Shown here piece after piece: positions 8,113 to 16,700 of a stretch of 64,000 nucleotides of DNA. Under the pieces are notes generated by a model that did no database searches, had not been told where the DNA came from, and worked only from the letters and a program-made list of their open reading frames with translations. Position numbers and translations under genes: made by a program. Each line of letters opens with the position of its first letter. Position 1 is the first letter of the stretch. The DNA lies in NCBI RefSeq assembly GCF_004916905.1, contig NZ_SDLV01000031.1, positions 62,001 through 126,000 on the forward strand, given 5' to 3'. The DNA is from Chryseobacterium candidae. Lineage in GTDB: Bacteria > Bacteroidota > Bacteroidia > Flavobacteriales > Weeksellaceae.

Positions 8113-9531
8113 TTATTTTGGTTTGTACAATTTATACATCACGAACAAAAAGCCAATCCATATCGGAATAAGAATTACCTGAATTTCCATTCCTGTAATG
8201 CTCATAAGCCCTAAGATCAGAACCAGAAATGCAATACAGATATAGTTGGATATAGGATAAAATATAGACGGGAATTTGGATTGAACTCCATCTGCATTTA
8301 TTGATTTCTTAAACTTTAAATGCGTGTAACATATCATCAGCCAGTTAATGATCAATGTTGATACTACCAAAGCCATTAAATATTCAAATGCTTTTTCCGG
8401 AACTAATTTATTAATGATAATACAAATCCCTGCAAAGCATGATGAAATAATGATTGCGTTGGTAGGAACTGAGTTTTTATTCAGTTTTTTCAGGAATTTG
8501 GGAGCATTTCCCTGCTGAGCCAATCCGAAAAGCATTCTGCTGTTACTGTAAACACTACTGTTGTAAACAGACAAAGCGGCTGTCAAAACAATAAGGTTAA
8601 GAACATTCGCAATTAATGTATTGAACTGAATTACTTTACCAAAAAGACTGAATTCAAGTCCGTTCAGATTCTGGAATACCATTACAAAAGGGCTTGATCC
8701 TTCTGTAATATCTCTCCAGGGACTCAATGCAAATAAAATCACCAAAGCACCTACATAAAAAATAAGGATTCTGTAGATCACCTGATTGGTTGCCTGTGGA
8801 ATAGTTTTTTCCGGGTTCTTGGCTTCTGCCGCTGTAATTCCGATAAGTTCAAGTCCTCCGAACGAGAACATAATCATCGCCATTGCTGCAAATAATCCTG
8901 AATATCCGTTTTCTGTTTTATTAAATAATCCTTTGGGAAAGAAACCTCCGTCATTCCAAAGGTTAGTGATGCTTGCTTTTTCTCCTCCTGTTCCACTTAT
9001 TAAAAGATAGACTCCAAAAATAATCATCGCAATAATAGCTACTACTTTGATGATGGAAAACCAGAATTCTGTTTCTCCGTATACCTTTACAGAAGCCAGG
9101 TTAAGCGCATTAATTACCACAAAGAAGAATAAGCTGGAGACCCAGAGTGGTATTTCCGGCCACCAAAAATGAATGTAATGCCCGATAGCGGTAAGTTCCG
9201 CCATACTTACCAGAATATAGAGAATCCAGTAGTTCCATCCGGAAGCAAATCCCGGGAAATTTCCCCAATATTTATAGGCAAAGTAACTAAAACTTCCCGA
9301 AACAGGTTCCTGAACTACCATTTCACCCAGCTGACGCATAATAAAAAAGGCTATAATTCCTGCTAAAGCATACCCTAAGATTACAGAGGGTCCTGCCAGT
9401 ACTGCTGCTGGCCCAATTCCCAGAAACAGCCCTGTTCCTATAGCTCCTCCAAGGGCAATTAATTGTATGTGTCGATTTGTTAATCCTCTAACTAAAGTCT
9501 CGTTTTGTCCTGTTTTATTTTCGTTGCTCAT
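8113..9531 (-). CDS. Amino-acid permease (APC superfamily, AAT family)
   Basis: A 472-residue transporter with about 12 membrane helices. Helix 1 carries GGAIGTGLFLG (residues about 29-39), the unwound substrate-binding signature of AroP/CycA/LysP-type proton symporters, and EPVSGSFSYFAYKYWG and FGGLELIGITAAEAKNPEKTIP follow, both characteristic of the AAT branch. The substrate cannot be fixed from sequence; D-Ala/Ser/Gly, aromatic or basic residues are all possible. It is monocistronic with a strong terminator. Confidence 0.88.
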   Translation of the reverse strand: MSNENKTGQNETLVRGLTNRHIQLIALGGAIGTGLFLGIGPAAVLAGPSVILGYALAGIIAFFIMRQLGEMVVQEPVSGSFSYFAYKYWGNFPGFASGWNYWILYILVSMAELTAIGHYIHFWWPEIPLWVSSLFFFVVINALNLASVKVYGETEFWFSIIKVVAIIAMIIFGVYLLISGTGGEKASITNLWNDGGFFPKGLFNKTENGYSGLFAAMAMIMFSFGGLELIGITAAEAKNPEKTIPQATNQVIYRILIFYVGALVILFALSPWRDITEGSSPFVMVFQNLNGLEFSLFGKVIQFNTLIANVLNLIVLTAALSVYNSSVYSNSRMLFGLAQQGNAPKFLKKLNKNSVPTNAIIISSCFAGICIIINKLVPEKAFEYLMALVVSTLIINWLMICYTHLKFKKSINADGVQSKFPSIFYPISNYICIAFLVLILGLMSITGMEIQVILIPIWIGFLFVMYKLYKPK

Positions 9532-9746
9532 TGAATGAATTATTCGGTCGCTAAATATATAAAAACTTTTCAGAGAAATTCACATTGCATGGGGTAAATT
9601 GAGAATTCAGACTCATCCGCATCTTTTCTTTTTACTTCATTATAAATAAAGTTTAAATACAATTACAAAAACATTCTTAATAAGTGTAGTTAAGATTGTA
9701 TTTTACCCTATCAATACTAAATAATTCACCTCCTTCTATATCAAAA

Positions 9747-9781
9747 GAATGACCTCTTTCTATTTTTGAAAGAGGTCATTC
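9747..9781 (-). terminator. Terminator of the XRE gene at 9806
   Basis: GAATGACCTCTTTC (9747-9760) pairs perfectly with GAAAGAGGTCATTC (9768-9781), a 14-bp stem with a 7-base loop, 25 bases past the stop. On the minus strand TTTTG follows. The rest of 9540-9740 shows no gene. Confidence 0.82.
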
Positions 9782-9805
9782 CTTTATAAATTATCTAAGA
9801 AAGGT

Positions 9806-10099
9806 CTATAAAAATTCTTTCGGAATTGAAATATCATTTTTTTTCATGTATTCCAAAAGGTTTTGGTATTTATCTTCATATCCATCAGTTCCGCACTTAT
9901 GCGAAATACTACAGATATCAGAGGGCTTGATGTCTAAAATATCGGATATTTTAGTCAGTATTTCCAGGTTGATCTTCACCTTGGAATTCTCAATATCGGA
10001 ATATGCCTTTTGGGAAATCCCCATTTCAAAAGCCATGTATTCCTGCGTAAGATCTCTGCTCCTACGTATTTTCCTGATATTTTGTCCACATACTTTCAT
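9806..10099 (-). CDS. XRE-family helix-turn-helix regulator
   Basis: A 97-residue protein with an HTH_3 domain at residues about 6-62 (IRKIRRSRDLTQEYMAFEMGISQKAYSDIENSK as turn and recognition helix, shown here as two adjoining parts) and a short tail (EYMKKNDISIPKEFL). It is divergent from ccoNO, with 184 bases between the two starts. That placement allows, but does not prove, a role in cbb3 oxidase control. Similar stand-alone XRE proteins are common in flavobacteria. Confidence 0.78.
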   Translation of the reverse strand: MKVCGQNIRKIRRSRDLTQEYMAFEMGISQKAYSDIENSKVKINLEILTKISDILDIKPSDICSISHKCGTDGYEDKYQNLLEYMKKNDISIPKEFL

Positions 10100-10283
10100 C
10101 GTTTTCGTTTTAGTAGTTTTCGGTATATTTTAGAAGATTATCTATTAGCCTCTAACAAAGTTAATAAATACCTTTGGCAAAACATTACACACGTTACATG
10201 ATATTTATTTTCAATAGAGAAAAGGCTTAAAAATACGTCTTTTTTCAGAGAAAATATCACTTCGGTAAACACTATTGGAATTT

Positions 10284-12563
10284 ATGGAGACGCAAAAATT
10301 TAATTATGACAATAATATTGTCAGAGCATTCCTTTATGCGACTATCGCATTCGGACTTGTAGGATTTCTGCTGGGGCTTACAGCTGCATTGATGCTTTTT
10401 TATCCTGAACTGCCTGAATTTTTATTCGGTACAGATGATACAACTATTAAAAGCTTAGCTTCAGGTAATATTCAGGGACTGATCAATACTCAAGGTGCCA
10501 TGGGCTTCGGAAGAATCAGAATGCTTCATACCAGTGCTGTCATTTTTGCTTTTGTATGTAATTCCTTTTTCTGCGGTGCTTATTACAGTATGCAGAGGCT
10601 TCTTAAAACCAGAATGTACAGTGATACTCTTTCATGGATTCACTTCTGGTCTTGGCAGCTGATGATCGTTAGTGTAGTCATCACTTTCCTTATGGGAATC
10701 AATACTTCTAAAGAATATGCCGAACATGAATGGCCAATCGATATCTTAATTGCATTCTCATGGATCATTTTCGGAATCAATATGTTCGGAACTATTGCTA
10801 AGAGAAGAGTGAGACACCTTTATGTAGCAATCTGGTTCTATCTGGCAACCTGGATTGCTGTAGCTATGCTTCACATCTTCAATAACCTTGAAGTTCCGTT
10901 ATCTTTCACAAGCTGGAAATCCTATTCTGTATATGCAGGGGTAAAAGATGCATTAGTACAATGGTGGTATGGGCACAATGCGGTAGCATTCGTATTAACA
11001 ACCCCTGTATTAGGTCTTATGTATTACTTTATGCCAAAAGCAGCTCAGCGGCCGGTATTCTCATACAAACTATCCATTATTCACTTCTGGTCGCTGATCT
11101 TTGTATACCTTTGGGCCGGCCCTCACCATCTGCAATATACAGCTTTACCGGCGTGGGCACAGGCAGTAGGAACAGGATTCTCTATCATGCTTATTGCCCC
11201 ATCATGGGGAGGGATGCTGAATGGTCTTCTTACCTTAAGAGGTGCATGGGATAAAGTAAGAGAAAATCCTATTCTTAAGTTTTTCGTAGTTGCTGTCACA
11301 TGTTATGGTATGGCTACATTCGAAGGACCTTTATTAGCAACAAAATCATTAAATAAAATTGGACATTATACCGACTGGGTAATCGGGCACGTACACATTG
11401 GTGCGCTCGGATGGAATGGTTTCATGGCATTCGGAATTGTTTATTACCTGGTACCGATTATGTGGAGAACATCCCTTTGGTCTAAAAAACTGGCCAACTG
11501 GCACTTCTGGCTGGGAACATTAGGAATTATTTTCTATGCAGTACCCATGTATATTTCAGGATTCACACAGGGGTTAATGTGGAAACAGTTCAACCCGGAC
11601 GGAACCTTATTATGGAAAAACTGGCTGGATACTGTAACAGCTGTCATTCCTTACTATAAAATGAGATTCTTAGGAGGACTGTTCTATCTTTCAGGAGCTA
11701 TCCTAATGGTTGTAAATGTTATTAAAACTATTAAAGCTGGTTCATTCCAGAAAGAAGTTCCGGCAGAGGCTCCTGCGTTAGCCAATATCGGTAGTTCAAG
11801 AAAAGAAGGCGAAGGCATACACCTTTGGTTGGAAAGAACACCTACTCTCCTTTCTGTATTAGCTTTCATCACTATAGCAATCGGTGGATTGGTGGAAATT
11901 GTTCCTACGTTGTCACTGAAGCAAAGTGTCCCAACAATTACTGCGGTAAAACCATATACGCCATTGGAGCTGGAAGGCAGAGATCTTTATATCCGTGAAG
12001 GATGTAACTCATGCCACTCACAAATGATCAGACCTTTCCGTGATGAAGTGGTAAGATTTGAAGGGAAAAACGGACAGTATTCCAAAGCAGGAGAGTTTAT
12101 CTATGACAGACCTTTCTTATGGGGTTCTAAAAGAACAGGGCCGGATCTTCAAAGAGAAGGAGGAAGAAACCCGGATTCATGGCACTTCAAACACATGTAT
12201 AACCCAAGAATTACTTCTGCAGGTTCCATCATGCCTCGCTTCCCATGGTTAATCAGCAATAAACTGGACAGAACACAAATGGTGGATAAAATGAAACTGA
12301 TGAAAAATGCCTTCGGTGTTCCTTATACAAAAGCTCAGATAGATTCTGCCAACCAGTGGGCAGACAACCAGTCCAAAGCAATTGTACAGAGAATTTATTC
12401 TGAAGCAACAGATGTAAAAGATCAGATGGGCAAAGAAAAAACAGCAAAAGGATCTGCTTATGTACCCCTTGAACAAAGAGAAATTGTAGCGATGATTGCT
12501 TACCTGCAAAGATTAGGTACAGACATTAAAACAACACAGGTACAGACTGCAAGCGTAGAGTAA
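10284..12563 (+). CDS. ccoNO: Fused cbb3-type cytochrome c oxidase subunits I and II (CcoNO)
   Basis: The ATG at 10284 (METQKFNYDNN) is preferred to an upstream in-frame TTG. The 759-residue protein has a CcoN part of about 12 membrane helices with the conserved heme and CuB histidines (for example GHVHIGALGWNGFMAFG, WAGPHHLQYTALP), a further membrane helix near residue 530, and then a CcoO part with one heme c motif CNSCH at residues 574-578. It is the catalytic core of the high-affinity oxygen-reducing, proton-pumping oxidase of the inner membrane. The N-O fusion is usual in Bacteroidota. ccoP follows after 19 bases. Confidence 0.95.
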   Translation: METQKFNYDNNIVRAFLYATIAFGLVGFLLGLTAALMLFYPELPEFLFGTDDTTIKSLASGNIQGLINTQGAMGFGRIRMLHTSAVIFAFVCNSFFCGAYYSMQRLLKTRMYSDTLSWIHFWSWQLMIVSVVITFLMGINTSKEYAEHEWPIDILIAFSWIIFGINMFGTIAKRRVRHLYVAIWFYLATWIAVAMLHIFNNLEVPLSFTSWKSYSVYAGVKDALVQWWYGHNAVAFVLTTPVLGLMYYFMPKAAQRPVFSYKLSIIHFWSLIFVYLWAGPHHLQYTALPAWAQAVGTGFSIMLIAPSWGGMLNGLLTLRGAWDKVRENPILKFFVVAVTCYGMATFEGPLLATKSLNKIGHYTDWVIGHVHIGALGWNGFMAFGIVYYLVPIMWRTSLWSKKLANWHFWLGTLGIIFYAVPMYISGFTQGLMWKQFNPDGTLLWKNWLDTVTAVIPYYKMRFLGGLFYLSGAILMVVNVIKTIKAGSFQKEVPAEAPALANIGSSRKEGEGIHLWLERTPTLLSVLAFITIAIGGLVEIVPTLSLKQSVPTITAVKPYTPLELEGRDLYIREGCNSCHSQMIRPFRDEVVRFEGKNGQYSKAGEFIYDRPFLWGSKRTGPDLQREGGRNPDSWHFKHMYNPRITSAGSIMPRFPWLISNKLDRTQMVDKMKLMKNAFGVPYTKAQIDSANQWADNQSKAIVQRIYSEATDVKDQMGKEKTAKGSAYVPLEQREIVAMIAYLQRLGTDIKTTQVQTASVE

Positions 12564-12582
12564 CATTTAAAATTAAACTGCA

Positions 12583-13470
12583 ATGAAAACGAGAACCCCC
12601 ATTTCAATATATATCGCAACTACGATAGGTTTAACGATCATGGCCTTTGAAATGTTCGCCGGAGATTCAGGATATTTTTCTTCTCCTTTTTTCTGGGCGC
12701 TGATATTAATAGCCACTATCCTATTGCTGATCATGAACTCTATTGGAGATCTGGTGGAAAATGAAAGTTTCAACAGATTATCCGAAGAAGAGAAAAAAAA
12801 ATATCTGGAAGAAAAAAAAGTTCCATACTACCAGAAATTATGGAACTCTGCCTTCAAAAAACAAACCGCTACAGAAGAAAAAGATATTCTTATCGACCAT
12901 GGTTTTGATGGAATTACAGAGCTTGACAACTCTCTTCCGAAATGGTGGATCGGGCTGTTCTGGTTCGGATGTATTTTCTGTGCAGTTTATCTGTTTGCCT
13001 TTTCTTTTACAGATTATGCCCATCCGGATGCAGAGTACACCAAAGAAACAAAAACCATGTTAGCATCCATTGCTGAATATGAGAAAACGGCCCCTCAGAT
13101 CAATCTGGAATCTGCAAAATACAGTGCTGATAACATCGCCGAAGGACAGGAACTTTTCAAAACGAATTGTGTTACCTGCCACGGAGATGGAGGAAAAGGA
13201 GGTATAGGTCCCAATCTTACTGACACTCACTGGATTAATATTAAAGAAAAAAGCCTATTTAAAAATGTATTCTGGATGCTTGAAAACGGCTCTCCAAACA
13301 ATCCTACTATGAGACCTTTCATTAAGGAAGGAACCATTACCGGAAGAGATGCCGAGAAAATCGCCGCTTATATTTATCACATCAATCAGGAAACCGCTCC
13401 TATTACAACAGCACAAGGTGGTGCAGCTCCTCAGGGAGAAGAAGTGAAATGGGAAAACGGAAACAACTAA
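12583..13470 (+). CDS. ccoP: cbb3-type cytochrome c oxidase subunit III (CcoP), monoheme
   Basis: A 295-residue protein with three membrane helices: a hairpin at residues about 10-52, perhaps taking the place of the absent CcoQ, and one at about 122-142 before a periplasmic cytochrome c domain. That domain has a single CVTCH motif (196-200), GIGPNLTD, and TMRPF supplying the probable Met ligand. Proteobacterial CcoP has two CxxCH motifs; only one is present here. It receives electrons from soluble c-type donors and passes them to CcoO. It forms an operon with ccoNO; accessory genes ccoG, ccoI and ccoS are not in the window. Confidence 0.9.
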   Translation: MKTRTPISIYIATTIGLTIMAFEMFAGDSGYFSSPFFWALILIATILLLIMNSIGDLVENESFNRLSEEEKKKYLEEKKVPYYQKLWNSAFKKQTATEEKDILIDHGFDGITELDNSLPKWWIGLFWFGCIFCAVYLFAFSFTDYAHPDAEYTKETKTMLASIAEYEKTAPQINLESAKYSADNIAEGQELFKTNCVTCHGDGGKGGIGPNLTDTHWINIKEKSLFKNVFWMLENGSPNNPTMRPFIKEGTITGRDAEKIAAYIYHINQETAPITTAQGGAAPQGEEVKWENGNN

Positions 13471-13498
13471 ATTATTATCTATCATATTAAACCATGCC

Positions 13499-13587
13499 AC
13501 GCCCCCTAACAACTACTAACATTTGAATTTCATTTTTGCTAACTAACCTTTTCAACATTAAAAAATGATAAAAGGGGGCGTTTTTTT
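13499..13587 (+). terminator. Long-loop terminator candidate after ccoP
   Basis: ACGCCCCCT (13499-13507) pairs with AGGGGGCGT (13573-13581) over 9 bp with a 65-base AT-rich loop, followed by seven T. The loop is unusually long, but the GC stem plus T run, 28 bases past ccoP, make termination the likely role. Confidence 0.6.
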
Positions 13588-13599
13588 AGCATAACAATC

Positions 13600-13678
13600 C
13601 CTGCCTTGGCTCGTCTTACTCAACTATTCACTTGACAACTACAAACTAAAAATTCCATAATAAGACAGCCAAGGCAGG
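13600..13678. repeat. Inverted repeat CCTGCCTTGGCT/AGCCAAGGCAGG before tamB
   Basis: CCTGCCTTGGCT-c-GTCTTA (13600-13618) pairs with TAAGAC-AGCCAAGGCAGG (13661-13678), 18 bp with a one-base bulge and a 42-base loop, followed by ATTTTT. It could be a second terminator, a mobile palindromic repeat or a leader structure; it lies upstream of the probable tamB promoter. Confidence 0.5.
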
Positions 13679-13731
13679 ATTTTTGCATTCTCAAAGAGTA
13701 CCACAACAAAGACCAAATAAAATAGTATTAT

Positions 13732-13739
13732 TATCTTTG
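13732..13739 (+). promoter_or_regulatory. Probable -7 element of tamB
   Basis: TATCTTTG fits the TAnnTTTG consensus and lies 18 bases before the preferred TTG start at 13758. No clear -33 TTG is seen. Confidence 0.45.
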
Positions 13740-13757
13740 TTAGAAACCTCTTCGCAT

Positions 13758-16700
13758 TTGAAACTGAAAATCAACACCACAAAACTCTTAAGGCGTACTG
13801 CCATAACCTTTATTTCGATATTGGTTCTCATTACTCTATTGATCCTGAGCTTAAGACTTCCTGCCGTTCAAAACTTCATTAAAGACAAGCTCGTTGTCTA
13901 TCTGGAAAAAAAAATAAAAACTCCCGTAAGTCTTGAAAGAGTTTATATAGGATTTCCCAACAGCCTTGTCATGGAAAACCTCTATCTCAAAGGACAGGAT
14001 GTAGATACTCTTCTGGCTGTTAAAAAGCTCAATGTAGGACTTCATATGATGAAGCTTCTTAATTCTACTGCAGATATTACTTCTGTTAATATGGAAGGAG
14101 CGCGCGCCAATGTTGTAAGGAAACCTGATGGCAAATTCAATTTTGATTATATTATAGATGCTTTTGCTTCCAGTGATAAGGAAGAAAGCCCTTCCAAGCC
14201 ATTTATTATCTCTCTTGATAAAATTAATTTAAAAGATGTTGGAGTAACATTCAACGACCAGCAGTCTAAGAATGATATTCAACTCTACTTTACATCTTTC
14301 GATACCAGAGTAAAAACTTTTGATCTCAGCAAAAACAATTATGCCGTTAATGATATCAATCTTGACGGATTAAAATTGAAGCTAAAGCAGGGCCTTGTAG
14401 AAGAAGTAGCCAGCAAAGTAGAGAAAAAAGTAGATTCTCTCAATGATAAGAAGCCTATGAATATCGGATTGAGAGGCATCAAGCTTACTCATTTTGATAT
14501 TGATTATGGGGATGAAAATACGAAAACATTCGCAAAGGTTATCTTCAAAGAGCTGAGTACAAAGGTTAATAAACTTGATCTTGAAAATAACGCTTACAAT
14601 GTTTCCAATGTATTTCTTTCAGGGGCAGATATCAATGCTAATCTTTATCTTCCTGCTCAGAATGCCAATCCGAAAAATACAAAAGAACCAGAAGTTTCCA
14701 AAGCTTCCGATCAGGATAAAGCCATGAAACTTCTTTTAGGAAAACTTATTCTAAATGATGTAAAGGTCAATTATAACAACACCGCTATTGCTCCAACCCA
14801 ACAAGGAATGGACTTCAACCACCTTCATTTTTCAAAAATGAATGTGGAGGTGAGAAGCTTTAAAATGGAGAATAATACCTTTGCAGGAACTGTAAATTCG
14901 GCAGAAATCAAAGAACGAAGAGGCCTGGATATCCAGAAATTCAATACCGATTTTGTTTATGCAGAAAAAGAAGCCTACCTGAAAGATCTTTATCTTCAGA
15001 CACCAAAAACCATATTGCGTGATGAAGTTATTTTAAATTATAACTCCATTAATGATCTTAGCAAAAACTTAGGTGCTGTAAAGATTTCAGCCAATATCAA
15101 AGATTCAAAAATAGGATTCTCAGACATACTGAATCTGGTTCCGACGTTAAAAAATACAGTTCCATTTAATAAATATCCGAACGCTGTTCTCAACGTAAAC
15201 GCTAACGTAAAAGGAAGCGTGAATGATCTCTTCATTCAGGATCTGAAAGTTTCCGGGTTAGATCAGCTGAGGATAATGGCCTCCGGAAAAATTAAAAATG
15301 CGATGAACCCGGACCAGTTATATTATGATCTGAGAATCGGAGAGTTTTCTTCCGGCGCCAAAACAATATTCAATCTTGTCCCTAAAAATACAATTCCTTC
15401 CAATATTTCGCTTCCTTCCCATTTCAGCATCAAAGGAAATGCAAAAGGAACTACTAAAGTAGTCAGTACAGACCTTAACCTCTACTCTACTTTGGGGAAT
15501 GCTGCCATTATCGCACAGGTAGACATGCGCAGAAAGAATCATGAATTGTATGATGTAAAGGCAAATCTGCAGGGAATTCAGGTTGGAAAACTTATCCAGA
15601 ATAAAGATATCGGTCCTGTCACAGCACAAATTGCAGCCAAAGGAGAAAGCTTTGATTTTAAAAATGCCAATGCAGACTTAAAAGGTCATGTTGCTTCCGC
15701 GGTTTACAAAGGATACCGTTATCAAAACATGAATCTTACCGGAAAAATCAATAAAGGAGCTTATCATGTTATTCTGGATTCCAAAGACCCTAATGCCAGT
15801 TTACAACTGACCGCTTCCGGAGTTTATGATGAAAAAAATCCTACGGTAAAAGTGAATGGAGAAGTCATTAAACTGGATGTCAACAAGCTTGGCTTCTATG
15901 AAAAACCGATGATTATTGCCGGAAAAATTGATGGAGATTTCACCAGCTTAGACCCCAATAATCTGAATGGATTTTTAAACCTTAAAGATTTTGCATTTTC
16001 AGATACCAAAGAAGTCTATCCGGTACAGGAGGTCAATCTGAAAGCTTCATCCACAAATGATTCTACACAGATTATTTTCAATTCTCAGATCGCAGATATA
16101 GAGCTGAAAGGTAAATACAAACTTACTCAGATTTTCGGTGCTTTAACGAAAACCGTTAATCAGTATTATCAGTTCCAGAAGCCGGATAAAAAACAGAAAA
16201 TAGATCCGGGGCAGCATTTTACCTTTACGGCTAAAATTAAAAATGATGACCTGATCAGAAAATTTGTTCCGGATCTGAAAGATTTTGAAACCATTAATCT
16301 TGTTGGAAATTATGATGCTGATTCTCAGAAAATTGAAATTGACGGACAGATTCCACGATTATTATACGGTGAAAATACGATTGAAAAAGGAGCTTTAAAA
16401 GTTACTAATGAAAATCAGGCATTGCAGTACAGCCTGAATGTTGCTGCTTTGAAAAGCTCAAGTTTTTCTTTAAACAAAATAAATATTGACGGAGATGTGG
16501 CAGACAATACCATCCGATACAATGTCACCACAAAAGATGAGAAGGACGCTACCCAATTCCTGATTGCTGGAAATGCAAAATCACTGAATGATATTACCGA
16601 AATATCTCTTAACCCGAACGGTTTAAAGCTCAATTATACAGATTGGAATGTTGCGGAGAACAACAAAATCCAGATCAGTAATAAAGGGATTCTGGCAGAT

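Noticed and set aside
13683-13757. Upstream in-frame TTG extension of tamB
   Set aside because: The added 25 residues are not signal-like, lie upstream of the probable -7 element and would start inside the tail of the dyad.
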